Part shown: piece by piece, positions 19,953-28,833 of the stretch
Position numbering within the stretch: position 1 is the stretch's first letter
Layout of the letters: each line of letters starts with the position of its first letter
From: Novosphingobium sp. 9
GTDB lineage: Bacteria; Pseudomonadota; Alphaproteobacteria; Sphingomonadales; Sphingomonadaceae
NCBI RefSeq assembly: GCF_025340265.1
Contig: NZ_CP022707.1
Coordinates: 1,922,501 to 1,986,500, forward strand
Reading direction: 5' to 3'
Length of the DNA: 64,000 nt
Program-made: the position numbers and the translations under genes
Notes under the pieces: generated by a model
What the model was told of the DNA's origin: nothing
The model's input: only the letters and a program-made list of their open reading frames with translations
The model's database searches: none

Positions 19953-20549
19953 TCAGATCACCGGCCTGCGCGCGCGGATCGCCTGCGCCAGAGTGCCTTC
20001 GTCGAGATAATCGAGTTCGCCGCCGACCGGGACGCCATGCGCCAGTTGCGTGACGCGGACAGGCATCGCCTCCAGCCGCTCGGCGATGTAGTGCGCGGTG
20101 GTCTGACCTTCGAGCGTGGCATTCATGGCAAGCAGCACTTCGTCGATACCCCCTGCTTCGACCCGGCGCAGCAGGCTGTCGATGGCGAGGTCTTCGGGGC
20201 GAATGCCGTCAAGCGCCGAGAGCCTGCCGCCAAGGACGTGATAGCGCCCGGTGAACAGCCGCGCGCGGTCGAGCGCCCACAGGTCCGCCACTTCCTCCAC
20301 CACGCAGATCGAGCGGACATCGCGGCGGGGATCGGCGCAGATCGCGCAAGGGTTGGTGGTGTCGATATTGCCGCAGGTGTCGCATTCGACCAGCGCGCCG
20401 CGCACGGCCTCCAGCGCATCGAGCACCTGCACCAGTGCGGTCTCGCGGCGCTTGATGAGCCAGAGCACGGCCCGGCGGGCGGAGCGCGGCCCGAGGCCGG
20501 GAAGGCGCGAAAGCGCGGCGGTCAGCGTCTCGATCTCTTGCGATGCCAT
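19953..20549 (-). CDS. recR: Recombination mediator RecR
   Basis: Works with RecF/RecO in loading RecA at gaps. The 198-residue protein has the N-terminal helix-hairpin-helix ([20 protein letters not shown]), a zinc motif from two Cys pairs (CDTCGN and CAIC), the Toprim domain ([14 protein letters not shown]...[14 protein letters not shown]) and the C-terminal [22 protein letters not shown] signature. It is the first gene of a minus-strand set recR-def-rmuC and is divergent from fmt, with about 85 bases between. Confidence 0.96.
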   Translation of the reverse strand: MASQEIETLTAALSRLPGLGPRSARRAVLWLIKRRETALVQVLDALEAVRGALVECDTCGNIDTTNPCAICADPRRDVRSICVVEEVADLWALDRARLFTGRYHVLGGRLSALDGIRPEDLAIDSLLRRVEAGGIDEVLLAMNATLEGQTTAHYIAERLEAMPVRVTQLAHGVPVGGELDYLDEGTLAQAIRARRPVI

Positions 20550-20633
20550 CCTCAGGCAGATAGGGCCTGCGCCGACCCGGCGATAGTGCCTGTCTGTATT
20601 GCCCTGCCCTCGAACCTCGGAGTTTCCCCAGTC

Positions 20634-21545
20634 ATGCGCATCATTTTTATGGGAACACCCGATTTCGCCGTGCCCGCGCTGCTAGCACTGCATGAGGCAG
20701 GGCATCAGATCGTTGCAGTCTACAGCCAGCCGCCACGCCCCGGCGGGCGGCGCGGGCGCGAACTGACGCCTTCCCCGGTCCAGCGCGAGGCGGAACGGCT
20801 TGGCCTTGAAGTGCGCCATCCGGTCTCGCTGAAAGGGGCGGACGAGCAGGCAGCGTTCGCGGCGCTGGAGGCGGATATCGCGGTGGTCGCCGCTTACGGC
20901 CTGATCCTGCCACGTGCGGTGCTCGATGCCCCGCGCCTTGGTTGCCTGAATATCCATGCCTCGATCCTGCCGCGCTGGCGAGGTGCGGCGCCGATCCAGC
21001 GCGCGATCCTCAGCGGCGACCCGACCACCGGCGTTACCATCATGCAGATGGAGAGCGGCCTCGACACCGGGCCGATGCTGGCAACGCTGCGCACGCCCAT
21101 CGAGCGCAAGACCGCAGGCGAGCTGACACAGGAACTGGCCGAACGCGGCGCGCGGCTGATGGTCGAGACGCTGCGCGATCTGGCGGTCCACCGCGCCGTG
21201 CCCCAGCCTGAGGACGGCGTGACCTACGCCAGCAAGATCGACAAGGCCGAGGCCCGGCTCGATTTCTCGCAGGATACCGAGGCGGTAGAGCGGCAGGTCC
21301 GCGCCTTCGTCCCGGCGCCGGGGGCGTTCTTCGAGCTTGAGGGCGAGCGGTACAAGGTGCTTGCTGCCGAGGTGGTAGCCGACATGTCCGGTGCGCCGGG
21401 AACGACGTTGGACCACGCGCTGACGGTGGCATGCGGCACTGGTGCCTTGCGCGTGGTGACGATCCAGCGCGCAGGCAAGCCGGCGATGGCCGCGGCAGAC
21501 CTGTTGCGCGGGCGCCCGATCCCGGCGGGAACGCTGCTCTCGTGA
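20634..21545 (+). CDS. fmt: Methionyl-tRNA formyltransferase
   Basis: Transfers formyl from 10-formyl-tetrahydrofolate to initiator Met-tRNA. The 303-residue protein starts [19 protein letters not shown] at 20634; the open frame further upstream runs opposite recR and is discarded. The catalytic region [21 protein letters not shown] with Asn and His, and the [18 protein letters not shown] block with the Asp, are intact. A C-terminal OB-like domain follows. The stop overlaps the GTG start of truA by 4 bases. The enzyme that removes the formyl group, def, is two genes away on the other strand. Confidence 0.96.
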   Translation: MRIIFMGTPDFAVPALLALHEAGHQIVAVYSQPPRPGGRRGRELTPSPVQREAERLGLEVRHPVSLKGADEQAAFAALEADIAVVAAYGLILPRAVLDAPRLGCLNIHASILPRWRGAAPIQRAILSGDPTTGVTIMQMESGLDTGPMLATLRTPIERKTAGELTQELAERGARLMVETLRDLAVHRAVPQPEDGVTYASKIDKAEARLDFSQDTEAVERQVRAFVPAPGAFFELEGERYKVLAAEVVADMSGAPGTTLDHALTVACGTGALRVVTIQRAGKPAMAAADLLRGRPIPAGTLLS

Positions 21546-22288
21546 CCCGGTTCGCGCTGACTCTGGAGTTCGACGGTGCCCCGTTCATGGGCCTGCAACG
21601 CCAGTCGCACGGGCCGTCCGTGCAACAGGCAGTGGAAGAGGCTGCCGAAGCGGTCTGCGGACATCCGGTGATCATGCACGCCGCCGGGCGCACCGATGCG
21701 GGCGTCCATGCGCTGGGCATGCGCGCGCATATCGAGATCGACAAGCCGCTCGGCGCGTTTCGCTTGCGCGAGGCCCTCAACGCCAGACTGCGTCCCGATC
21801 CGATTGCCGTGCTGGATTGCGTCGAGGTGGCGGACGACTGGCACGCGCGATTTTCCTGCACCGGTCGCGCCTATATCTATCGCATCGCCAATCGCCGGGC
21901 GCCGCTGACGCTGGAGCGCGGCAAAGCCTGGCAAGTGATGCAGTCGCTCGACGCGGCGGTGATGCACCGTTCCGCACAGGCGCTGGTCGGGCGGCACGAT
22001 TTCACCACCTTCCGCTCCGCCCACTGCCAGTCCGCCTCGCCGCTGAAGTCGCTCGATCGGCTCGATGTGCGGCGCGAGGGCGACATGGTGCTGATCGAAG
22101 CGGAGGCGCGCAGCTTCCTGCACCATCAGGTCCGCTCGATGGTCGGCTGCCTTGCGCTGGTCGGCATGGGCCGGTGGAGCGAGGCGCAGATCGGCGAGGC
22201 ACTGGAAGCGCGCGACCGGCAGGCGCTCGGCCTGAACGCGCCGCCGGACGGGCTCTATTTCGTGAAGGCGACGTATCCGGACGAGTGA
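21542..22288 (+). CDS. truA: tRNA pseudouridine(38-40) synthase
   Basis: Makes pseudouridine at positions 38-40 in the tRNA anticodon stem. The 248-residue protein starts at the GTG at 21542, which overlaps the fmt stop as GTGA; no upstream alternative is sensible. Motifs are [12 protein letters not shown], the catalytic Asp in [11 protein letters not shown], and the late [18 protein letters not shown] block. It ends the fmt-truA pair. A 400-base non-coding stretch with repeats follows. Confidence 0.95.
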   Translation: MTRFALTLEFDGAPFMGLQRQSHGPSVQQAVEEAAEAVCGHPVIMHAAGRTDAGVHALGMRAHIEIDKPLGAFRLREALNARLRPDPIAVLDCVEVADDWHARFSCTGRAYIYRIANRRAPLTLERGKAWQVMQSLDAAVMHRSAQALVGRHDFTTFRSAHCQSASPLKSLDRLDVRREGDMVLIEAEARSFLHHQVRSMVGCLALVGMGRWSEAQIGEALEARDRQALGLNAPPDGLYFVKATYPDE

Positions 22289-22540
22289 GCCCTGAAACCG
22301 TGTGGCCCGGCGCAAGGTGACACTCTGGTTGACACAGTTGACACGGTTCAAGGGAAGACGCGCAATTCCGGCAGAAAGTGTCACCTTGCAAGTGGCGAGT
22401 GTCACCCTGCGATGTAAACGCAGAACGGGTTTTCCGAAGGTGTCAGGGCGAGTTGCGGGCATCCATCGAAAATAGATCAAGCCGCGTCTGTAGGAAAATT
22501 CGGGCTCAAGTTCGGGCTCAAATCCGGCCTCAAACCAGGT

Positions 22541-22617
22541 CGTCATCCCAGCGAAGGCTGGGATCGCCTTGAGTTCGTACCCAGCCCATAACGATCCCAG
22601 CTTCCGCTGGGATGACG
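22541..22617. repeat. BIME-like pair of inverted palindromic units (77 bp)
   Basis: Two 26-bp units in opposite orientation at 22541-22566 and 22592-22617, 25 bases apart. Each unit begins or ends with CGTCATCCCAGCG and can fold into a CCCAGC/GCTGGG hairpin. The same 26-25-26 layout recurs at 41242-41318. This resembles the interspersed REP/BIME elements of many proteobacteria. Confidence 0.8.
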
Positions 22618-22646
22618 TGCGGGTGGCGCTGCCCTCGGCAACAAAA

Positions 22647-22668
22647 AAGGGAGGCCGCAGCCTCCCTT
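22647..22668 (-). terminator. cobS intrinsic terminator
   Basis: A 9-bp perfect stem (AAGGGAGGC / GCCTCCCTT) with a 4-base loop, followed on the minus strand by a run of T (A-run at 22643-22648 on plus). It stands 25 bases after the cobS stop and has the form of a classical Rho-independent terminator. Confidence 0.85.
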
Positions 22669-22692
22669 CCCTGTTCGTATATCCGTCGCCGA

Positions 22693-23685
22693 TCAGGCCT
22701 TCCCGACCACGCTTTCGGGCAGGTCGGTGCCGAAGACGCGTTGGTAGTATTCGGCCACCAGCACGCGCTCGGTCTCGTCGCACTTGTTGAGGAACGAGAG
22801 GCGGAAGGCGAAGCCCACGTCGCTGAAGATCGCCGCGTTCTGCGCCCAGGTGATGACCGTGCGCGGGCTCATCACCGTCGAGATATCGCCGTTCATGAAG
22901 CCGCGACGCGACAGGTCGGCCACCTTCACCATGTCGGCGATGGTCTTTTCCGAAACCTTGGGCACCTTCTTCGAGACGATGGCGACTTCGGTGTCCTCGG
23001 GCAGGTAGTTCAGACCCACGACCATGTTCCAGCGGTCCATCTGGCCCTGGTTGATCTGCTGGGTGCCGTGATAGAGGCCCGAAGTGTCGCCAAGACCCAC
23101 CGTGTTGGCAGTGGCGAACAGGCGGAAGTTGGCATCGGGGCGGATCACGCGGTTCTGGTCGAGCAGCGTCAGCTTGCCCTCGGTTTCGAGGATGCGCTGG
23201 ATCACGAACATCACGTCCGGACGGCCCGCGTCGTATTCGTCGAACACCAGCGCAACCGGGTGCTGGAGCGCCCAGGGGAGCAGACCCTCGCGGAATTCGG
23301 TAACCTGAAGCCCGTCGCGCAGGACGATGGCATCGCGACCGATCAGGTCGATACGGCTGATATGCGCATCGAGGTTGATGCGGATGCACGGCCATTTCAG
23401 GCGCGCGGCCACCTGCTCGATATGGGTCGACTTGCCGGTGCCGTGGTAGCCCTGCACCATCACGCGGCGATTATAGGCAAAGCCCGCCAGAATCGCGAGC
23501 GTGGTGTCCGGATCGAACACATAGGTCTCGTCGAGATCGGGCACACGCTCGTCGGCCTGCGAGAAGGCGGGCACCATCATGTCGATGTCGATCCCGAAGG
23601 TCTCGCGGACGTCCAGTTCGATGTCGGGGGCGGCCAGGACAGTCTTGTCGCGGCTTTCGGTATGAATCTTTGCGCTGTCGGTCAT
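22693..23685 (-). CDS. cobS: Cobaltochelatase CobS subunit (AAA+ ATPase)
   Basis: A MoxR-type AAA+ ATPase of 330 residues, the energy subunit that with CobT and CobN inserts cobalt in aerobic cobalamin synthesis. The Walker A is [10 protein letters not shown], Walker B is [10 protein letters not shown], and [14 protein letters not shown] is the sensor/second-region block typical of CobS. I chose ATG at 23685 ([11 protein letters not shown]), since the open frame upstream to 23892 overlaps the divergent gene. CobT is not next to it here. CobS-like proteins also occur in organisms lacking the full pathway, so the role depends on the rest of the genome. Confidence 0.92.
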   Translation of the reverse strand: MTDSAKIHTESRDKTVLAAPDIELDVRETFGIDIDMMVPAFSQADERVPDLDETYVFDPDTTLAILAGFAYNRRVMVQGYHGTGKSTHIEQVAARLKWPCIRINLDAHISRIDLIGRDAIVLRDGLQVTEFREGLLPWALQHPVALVFDEYDAGRPDVMFVIQRILETEGKLTLLDQNRVIRPDANFRLFATANTVGLGDTSGLYHGTQQINQGQMDRWNMVVGLNYLPEDTEVAIVSKKVPKVSEKTIADMVKVADLSRRGFMNGDISTVMSPRTVITWAQNAAIFSDVGFAFRLSFLNKCDETERVLVAEYYQRVFGTDLPESVVGKA

Positions 23686-23854
23686 CTTGCCCACCCGACT
23701 AACGGACGGGGCGAGCGCTCGCAACACCCTTTGCGTGCAGATGCGATATAGAGTGGCGGGTATCGGCGCGGGCGCCGGTGCGAACGCGATTGCCAAGCCG
23801 GGAGAGCACGCGCACTCTCGCTTCAGAACTGCGAATCGACCGGGAGAAGTCCAA

Positions 23855-25105
23855 GTGTCTGATGAGAGCATTTCCGCAGAAGGTATCGTCACCCAGCCCG
23901 GACAGGGCCTGGGCTATGTCGATGGCTTCGTCATTCCCGTCCCGATGATCGGACGGGAGGCCTTTTACGAACACGCCCGCACGATGGATGCGCTCTTTCT
24001 CGAATATGGCGCACTGCGTGTGGTCGAGTGCTGGAGCGACGATGTGCCGCCCGGCAAGCGCACCGACTTCTACCGGTCGGTCGAAGCAGGCGATGGCGAG
24101 GCGGTGGTCTTTAGCTGGATCGAATGGCCCGACAAGGCCACGCGCGACCGTTGTTTTGCCGCGATGGAAAGCGATCCGCGCTTCTTTCCCGAGGACTCCC
24201 CGATGCCCTTCGATGGCGCTCGCATGATCTACGGCGGGTTCGTGCCCGCGCTCGTGCTGTCCCCTGATTTCCCTTCCTCCGACACGAAAGGCCCTCCAAG
24301 GATGCTGAACCCTGCCGGAAGCTTCATCTGGTACGAACTGATGACCCCCGATCCCGATGCAGCCGCCGCCTTCTATGGCGCGGTGGTGGGATGGACGATC
24401 GGCGCGGCGGCACCGGTCGCGGGCGATATCGACTATCGCATGATCGGCCGTGCCGACGGCGGCTTTGCCGGTGGCGTGCTCACGCTCAGCACCGCGATGG
24501 TCGAACAAGGCACGCGCCCCTGCTGGATGCCGTACCTCCATGTGATCGACGTCGATGTGGCGGTGGCGGCAATGGCCGAGGACGGCGCACATGTGCTGAT
24601 GCCGCCTGCCGATCTGGAAGTCGGGCGGATCGCCATGCTTGCCGACCCGCAAGGGGTGCCGTTCTATGTAATGGCACCGGTGCCTGTGCCAGGGCGCGAG
24701 GGTGAGCGCAGCGACGTGTTCTCGCCCGATGCCGTGCAGCATGTCCGCTGGAACGAGCTGGCCAGCCCCGATCAGGCAGGCGCTCAGGCGTTCTATACCC
24801 GGCACTTCGGCTTCGTGTTCGACGAGGCGATGGATATGGGCGAACTGGGCGAATACCGGTTCATCGATCACGCGGGCCTTCGGGTCGGCGCGATCTGGCA
24901 GAGCCGCAACCCCGATCAGCCTTCGCTCTGGACGCTCTATTTCGGGGTTCCCTCGATCACGGCAGCTGCCGAGGCGGTGGTCGCGAACGGCGGGCAGGTC
25001 TTCATGGGGCCGCATGAGGTGCCGGGCGGCGACTGGATCGTGCTGGCAGCCGACCCGCAAGGCGCGGCCTTCGGGCTGGTCGGGCCGCAACTCGTCGCGA
25101 TCTGA
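23855..25105 (+). CDS. DUF1428 domain joined to two VOC (glyoxalase-like) domains
   Basis: As written, one 416-residue frame. Residues about 18-132 match DUF1428 ([20 protein letters not shown]... to [11 protein letters not shown]). Two VOC domains follow at about 150-270 ([24 protein letters not shown]) and 285-415 ([22 protein letters not shown]), a tandem arrangement that forms one metal-binding or ligand pocket. The GTG start at 23855 has GGGAGA upstream. The fusion may be false: adding one C to the run at 24261-24264 makes an in-frame TGA at 24265-24267, where DUF1428 proteins normally end, and an ATG at 24302 would start the VOC protein. No substrate can be assigned. Confidence 0.75.
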   Translation: MSDESISAEGIVTQPGQGLGYVDGFVIPVPMIGREAFYEHARTMDALFLEYGALRVVECWSDDVPPGKRTDFYRSVEAGDGEAVVFSWIEWPDKATRDRCFAAMESDPRFFPEDSPMPFDGARMIYGGFVPALVLSPDFPSSDTKGPPRMLNPAGSFIWYELMTPDPDAAAAFYGAVVGWTIGAAAPVAGDIDYRMIGRADGGFAGGVLTLSTAMVEQGTRPCWMPYLHVIDVDVAVAAMAEDGAHVLMPPADLEVGRIAMLADPQGVPFYVMAPVPVPGREGERSDVFSPDAVQHVRWNELASPDQAGAQAFYTRHFGFVFDEAMDMGELGEYRFIDHAGLRVGAIWQSRNPDQPSLWTLYFGVPSITAAAEAVVANGGQVFMGPHEVPGGDWIVLAADPQGAAFGLVGPQLVAI

Positions 25106-25152
25106 GCAGGCGCCTTTCCCCCACTCTTTCCTCGCAGCGGAGCACGCAAGCC

Positions 25153-25779
25153 TTGGCCGAATACACCTTCTACACCAACCCCATGTCGCGCGGGCAGATC
25201 GCGCGCTGGGCGCTGCACGAGGCGGGCGCCGACTATACGCAGGTGCTGGTCGACTGGCGCGCCAAGCCCGAGGCGCTGCTGGCGATCAACCCGATGGGTA
25301 AGGTGCCCACGCTCGTCCACCACGTCGCCGGAGAGAACCGCGTGGTGAGCGAGGCGGCGGCGGTATGTCTCTACCTTGCCGAGATGCACCCGCAGGCGAA
25401 CCTCTTGCCGACCCCGCCCGAGATCGCCGATTACCTGCGCTGGACGTTCTTTGCCGCAGGGCCGGTCGAACAGGCGGTGACGGCCCGCGCGCTCAAGTTC
25501 GAGCCCGCACCCGAACAGAAGGGCATGGTTGGCTTCGGCAGCTACGAGCGCACGATGACCACGCTGGAGACGCATCTGGCCAACCGCGATTACGTGTGCG
25601 GGCCGCGCTTCACGATGGCGGACGTCTACGTCGGCAGCGCGGTGGACTGGGGGCTGACCTTCGGGACGATGCCGCCGGTCGAGGCTTTCGTCGCCTATGC
25701 CGAGCGCCTGCAGGCGCGCCCCGCCTACAAGGCGGCCAAGGCCATCGACAGCGCGCTGATCGCGGAGATGAAGAAGTGA
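25153..25779 (+). CDS. Glutathione S-transferase family protein
   Basis: A 208-residue GST. The N-terminal thioredoxin-like domain starts AEYTFYTNPMSRGQIARWALHEAGADY and includes the INPMGKVPTLV cis-proline motif and SEAAAVCLYLAE, which bind glutathione. The C-terminal helical domain ends with YVCGPRFTMADVYVGSAVDWGL, the usual N-capping box. It uses TTG at 25153 as start, with GGAG about 10 bases upstream. A GTGA overlap links it to the SRPBCC gene. The substrate is not predictable. Confidence 0.9.
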   Translation: MAEYTFYTNPMSRGQIARWALHEAGADYTQVLVDWRAKPEALLAINPMGKVPTLVHHVAGENRVVSEAAAVCLYLAEMHPQANLLPTPPEIADYLRWTFFAAGPVEQAVTARALKFEPAPEQKGMVGFGSYERTMTTLETHLANRDYVCGPRFTMADVYVGSAVDWGLTFGTMPPVEAFVAYAERLQARPAYKAAKAIDSALIAEMKK

Positions 25780-26234
25780 CCGGAACGACCGAGGGGCCTT
25801 TCGAGCTGTCGATCACCCGGTATATCGCCGCGCCGCCCGAGGCGGTGTGGCATGCCATGGTCGAAAGGATCGAGGAATGGTGGTGCCCCGCCCCTTGGCG
25901 CGTCTCGGTGATCGAGCAGGACCACCGCCCCGGCGGCGCCTTGCGGATGACGATGCACGGGCCGGACGGAGAGACGATCCCGCAGGACGGCCTCTATCTC
26001 GCCTTCGAGCCCGGCGTGCGCTTCGTCACCACCGATGCGATCACCTCCACGCTGCACCCTGCCGGACCGTTCATGATCGGCGTGTGGGAAATCGCGCCCG
26101 AGGCCGAGGGAACGCGCTACACCGCCAGCGCCCGCCACTGGCGCGCCGAAGACCGCGACGCCCACGAAGCGATGGGCTTCACCCCCGGCTGGACCGCCGC
26201 CGCCGAGCAGCTTGCGAAGCTGTGCGAGGGGTGA
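25776..26234 (+). CDS. SRPBCC domain protein (AHSA1-like)
   Basis: A small helix-grip fold protein of 152 residues. The start FELSITRYIAAPPEAVWHAMVE and the later GGALRMTMHGPDGE and TRYTASARHWRAEDRDAHEAMGF...W are typical of AHSA1/START-like proteins, which bind small hydrophobic ligands. The GTG start at 25776 overlaps the GST stop as GTGA, so the pair is translationally coupled and may act in one stress or detoxification step. Function not assigned. Confidence 0.88.
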   Translation: MTGTTEGPFELSITRYIAAPPEAVWHAMVERIEEWWCPAPWRVSVIEQDHRPGGALRMTMHGPDGETIPQDGLYLAFEPGVRFVTTDAITSTLHPAGPFMIGVWEIAPEAEGTRYTASARHWRAEDRDAHEAMGFTPGWTAAAEQLAKLCEG

Positions 26235-26319
26235 GGCTGGAAGCGGCGCAGGCGAATTTGGATGGTTCGTCTGTAAGCGCCCCCTTGCGGACATTCCGCA
26301 TGCATGGATCGGTCCACGG

Positions 26320-26862
26320 ATGGGTTTAACCGCACGATTGGGCGTAGGCGAGACGCTGGGTGACCGAGTAATGAAGGTCGACCATGCTGGAGAGCACGGG
26401 GCAATTTGCATCTATCGTGCACAGCGCTGGCTGGCGCGCTGGCGAGCACCTGAAATGGTGCCTGAGCTTGAGCACTTCCTTCGGCACGAGAGAGGGCACC
26501 GCGCACTGTTTGATGCCGAGTTGCAACGCCGTAACAGGCGTCGTTGTCGAAGCTATCATTGGTGCGGAATTGGGGGCTTCATCCTCGGAGGTGTCACAGG
26601 GTTGGCCGGTCGCAATGCGATAGCGGCAACCACCGTAGTCATCGAACGGGTGGTGTTACACCACATGCATGAACAGCTACGCGTATTAGAAAATGTCGAT
26701 CTGCATGCGGCGGCAACCTTGCGCTGCGTTATCTCGGAAGAGCAGGAGCATCACGACCTCTCCGTTAGGCGGCTTGGCAGAAGCCTGTTCTGGCCCAAGC
26801 TGATAGACCCGATTGTCTCCGCATCAACGGAAGCAATCATCTGGCTTGGGATGCATTTATAG
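26320..26862 (+). CDS. COQ7-like di-iron demethoxyubiquinone hydroxylase family protein
   Basis: A 180-residue ferritin-like di-iron protein. The COQ7 pattern is clear: LGDRVMKVDHAGEHGAICIYRAQ holds the first Glu, LRHERGHRALFD the E-x-x-H, and SEEQEHHD the late E-x-x-H-H-D motif. GIGGFILGGVTGLAGRNAIAATTVVIE is the hydrophobic membrane-contact region. COQ7 hydroxylates demethoxyubiquinone in ubiquinone synthesis. I chose ATG at 26320 although the frame is open to 26212. The gene is visibly less GC-rich than both neighbours and uses codons rare here (TTA, AGA). It sits beside palindromic repeats, which suggests transfer. It could be the only copy or an accessory copy. Confidence 0.82.
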   Translation: MGLTARLGVGETLGDRVMKVDHAGEHGAICIYRAQRWLARWRAPEMVPELEHFLRHERGHRALFDAELQRRNRRRCRSYHWCGIGGFILGGVTGLAGRNAIAATTVVIERVVLHHMHEQLRVLENVDLHAAATLRCVISEEQEHHDLSVRRLGRSLFWPKLIDPIVSASTEAIIWLGMHL

Positions 26863-26892
26863 GCCTTGCCCTAATGGCAATTTCCCACCCTT

Positions 26893-27094
26893 CTTCGTCA
26901 TTCCCGCGAAGGCGGGAATCCAGAAACGACCTCACGATAGAAAATACCTTCGTCCACGCATTGGCGTCAGACGGTACGCTCTACACCGGCAGCACTTTTA
27001 AACTGATCCAATACAAGGGGATCGAGATATGGCACCGGTGCCGGACATCCCGGCTGATCGAAGCTGGATTCCCGCCTTCGCGGGAAGGACGAAG
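26893..27094. repeat. Inverted pair of 31-bp palindromic elements
   Basis: Units at 26893-26923 and 27064-27094 are near-exact inverse copies containing the core ATTCCCGCGAAGGCGGGAAT or its inverse, about 140 bases apart. They are of a different type from the CATCCCAGC elements at 22.5 and 41.2 kb. The stretch between them is described separately. Confidence 0.8.
26924..27063 (+). pseudogene. Possible remnant of a GIY-YIG nuclease gene between the palindromes
   Basis: In one plus-strand frame the intervening sequence reads FVHALASDGTLYTGSTFKLIQ, which resembles the start of the GIY-YIG domain (usually YVYxLxxxDGTLYTGxTxDL). The following R-x3-H part and the rest of the domain are missing or scrambled. 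Small GIY-YIG genes of the YhbQ type often lie near such palindromes in proteobacteria. The match is short, so this is a suggestion, not a firm call. Confidence 0.35.
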
Positions 27095-27156
27095 ATTGGG
27101 TACTTGATGGTCTGGTAGCTATCCAAACTCAGCGAACACCAGCTTACCCGCGCCGC

Positions 27157-27765
27157 TTACGCCTCGGCGCGGAAAGCCGCTGCGCCGCGCAAGGTCTGAT
27201 ACGCCTCAACCACCTGCTGCAACCGAGCCTCGTGGCTGCGGTCGCCGCCGTTGTGGTCGGGGTGATACTGGCGCAGCAGGCGCGTGTAGCGCAGGCGGAG
27301 TGTCTTGCGATCGGCATCGGCTTCGAGCCCCAGCGTTTCCATCGCCTGCCATTCGCCGGGCGAGAACCGCGAGGGGCGCGCTTCGGCACGGGCCATCTCT
27401 TCCTGACGACGACGGACATGCGCTCGGGCGCGTCCGCTGATCGCTTCGAGCGGATCGGAAAAGTCCGCCCAGCGCGGCACGCCGTCCACGCCTGCATCCG
27501 CCCGAAAGGCGCGCGAATGGGTGTCCCAGCCATGGATCGGCGACTGCGCGCGCAGGATCTCCTCGGCCGCCATGCCCTCGAAATAGTCGTAGCCCGAATT
27601 GAACTGGCGCACATGCTCCAGGCACATCCAGCGATAATCGCCCGGCCCGTCGAAGCCGGGTGCGCGGCTGCCCGGCGCCCGGAACTCACCCGCCTCCTCG
27701 CAGCCCGGCCAGGAACATTCGCGTCCGGCGGTGCGATGGCGTCCATGAAATCTGTCGTGTCTCAT
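27157..27765 (-). CDS. J-domain (DnaJ-like) co-chaperone
   Basis: A 202-residue protein with a C-terminal J domain: RLRYTRLLRQYHPDHNGGDRSHEARLQQVVEAYQTL, with the HPD motif needed to stimulate DnaK. The N-terminal part has a possible zinc site, ECSWPGC with a later MCLEHVRQF, as in other alphaproteobacterial J-domain proteins of this type. I chose the ATG at 27765 (MRHDRFHGRHR); another in-frame ATG at 27810 would overlap the bolA start. It is divergent from bolA with about 43 bases between. In related genomes this gene is often next to cobS and bolA, and cobS is only a few kb away here. Confidence 0.88.
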   Translation of the reverse strand: MRHDRFHGRHRTAGRECSWPGCEEAGEFRAPGSRAPGFDGPGDYRWMCLEHVRQFNSGYDYFEGMAAEEILRAQSPIHGWDTHSRAFRADAGVDGVPRWADFSDPLEAISGRARAHVRRRQEEMARAEARPSRFSPGEWQAMETLGLEADADRKTLRLRYTRLLRQYHPDHNGGDRSHEARLQQVVEAYQTLRGAAAFRAEA

Positions 27766-27808
27766 CACCGGCTTCAAGATGGAGGCACTTGGCGCTAAAT
27801 GAAACCCC

Positions 27809-28081
27809 ATGACCGGACCTCTCGCACAGGAAATGCACGCGCGCCTGACCGCCGTGCTCGCCCCGACCTCGCTCGTCGTCTCCAACGATTCCGCCCAGCA
27901 CAGCGGCCATATGGGGGATGACGGCAGCGGCGAATCGCACTTCACCATCGAGATCGAAAGCGCGGCCTTCGCCGGGATTTCGCGCCTCCAGCGCCAGCGC
28001 ATGGTCAATGCCGCGCTCGGCGACATACCCGGAAACCGCGTTCACGCCGTCGCCATCAAGGCCCGCGCGCCCGGCGAGTAG
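27809..28081 (+). CDS. BolA family protein
   Basis: A 90-residue BolA-fold protein. BolA proteins bind glutaredoxins and shared 2Fe-2S clusters and may act as iron or stress regulators. Family marks are LVVSNDSAQHSGHMG with the conserved His, ESHFTIEIESAAFAGISRLQRQRMVNAALGD, and the end HAVAIKARAP. It is divergent from the J-domain gene. hisG starts about 90 bases downstream. Confidence 0.93.
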   Translation: MTGPLAQEMHARLTAVLAPTSLVVSNDSAQHSGHMGDDGSGESHFTIEIESAAFAGISRLQRQRMVNAALGDIPGNRVHAVAIKARAPGE

Positions 28082-28173
28082 GCGCCAAGGGCAAGCACAA
28101 CGTACAATATAGAGGCAATCGGGGGCGTTAACCCGGTTGCCCTTTGGCGGGGCCTTGCGTACATGCGCGGGCT

Positions 28174-28833
28174 ATGCCCGAACCGCTGACTTTCGCCGTG
28201 CCCAAGGGGCGCATTCTCGACGAGGCGCTGCCGTTGATGGCGCGCGCCGGCGTGGTGCCCGAGGCCGAGTTCCACGACAAGAAGTCCCGCGCGCTCTCTT
28301 TCGCGTGTGAGAACAGCGACATGCGCCTGATCCGCGTGCGCGCGTTCGACGTCGCGACGTTCGTGGCGCATGGCGCCGCGCAGGTCGGCATCGTCGGTTC
28401 GGACGTGGTGGAGGAGTTCAACTACTCTGACCTCTACGCGCCGGTCGATCTCAAGATCGGGCACTGCCGCCTGTCGGTGGCCGAGCCGGTCGGGCAGGAT
28501 TCGACCGTGCTGCCCTCACACCTGCGCATTGCCAGCAAGTATCCCAACCTCACCCGCCGCCACTTCGAGAAGCTGGGCGTGCAGGCCGAGGTGGTAAAGC
28601 TGAACGGTGCGATGGAACTGGCGCCTTCGCTCGGCCTGTCGAGCCGGATCGTCGATCTGGTCTCCACCGGTCGCACGCTGAAGGAAAACGGGCTGGTCGA
28701 GACCGCGCATATCCTCGAAATTTCCGCACGCCTGATCGTCAACCGGGCCGCACTCAAGACTGACGAGCGCGTCGCCGCGCTGGTCGATGCCTTCCGCGAG
28801 CTCGTCGCTGCCGAGCCGGAAGTGGCGCTGTAG
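28174..28833 (+). CDS. hisG: ATP phosphoribosyltransferase, short form
   Basis: The first enzyme of histidine synthesis, joining PRPP and ATP. The 219-residue protein lacks the C-terminal regulatory domain of long HisG (about 290 residues), so it is the short form that needs HisZ for activity and feedback. Motifs are [26 protein letters not shown] and [18 protein letters not shown], the PRPP site. The start is ATG at 28174; the earlier in-frame start at 28144 is less likely. The stop TAG is directly followed by the hisD ATG. HisZ is not in this window. Confidence 0.95.
   Translation: MPEPLTFAVPKGRILDEALPLMARAGVVPEAEFHDKKSRALSFACENSDMRLIRVRAFDVATFVAHGAAQVGIVGSDVVEEFNYSDLYAPVDLKIGHCRLSVAEPVGQDSTVLPSHLRIASKYPNLTRRHFEKLGVQAEVVKLNGAMELAPSLGLSSRIVDLVSTGRTLKENGLVETAHILEISARLIVNRAALKTDERVAALVDAFRELVAAEPEVAL

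Larger units (their letters stand above)
22289..22692. other. Non-coding stretch with repeat motifs
   Basis: About 400 bases between convergent truA and cobS without a credible gene. The first part (22312-22410) has a cluster of GTGTCA motifs: GCAAGGTGACACT at 22312-22324, its exact inverse AGTGTCACCTTGC at 22377-22389 and a near copy at 22398-22410. It also has TTGACAC-type repeats near 22329-22345. The second part has a 77-bp paired palindrome (22541-22617) and then the cobS terminator. Nothing else is evident. Confidence 0.7.

Noticed and set aside
22541..22617. CRISPR array
   Set aside because: Only two inverted units with one spacer; the units are palindromic in opposite orientation, which fits BIME-like elements and not a CRISPR.
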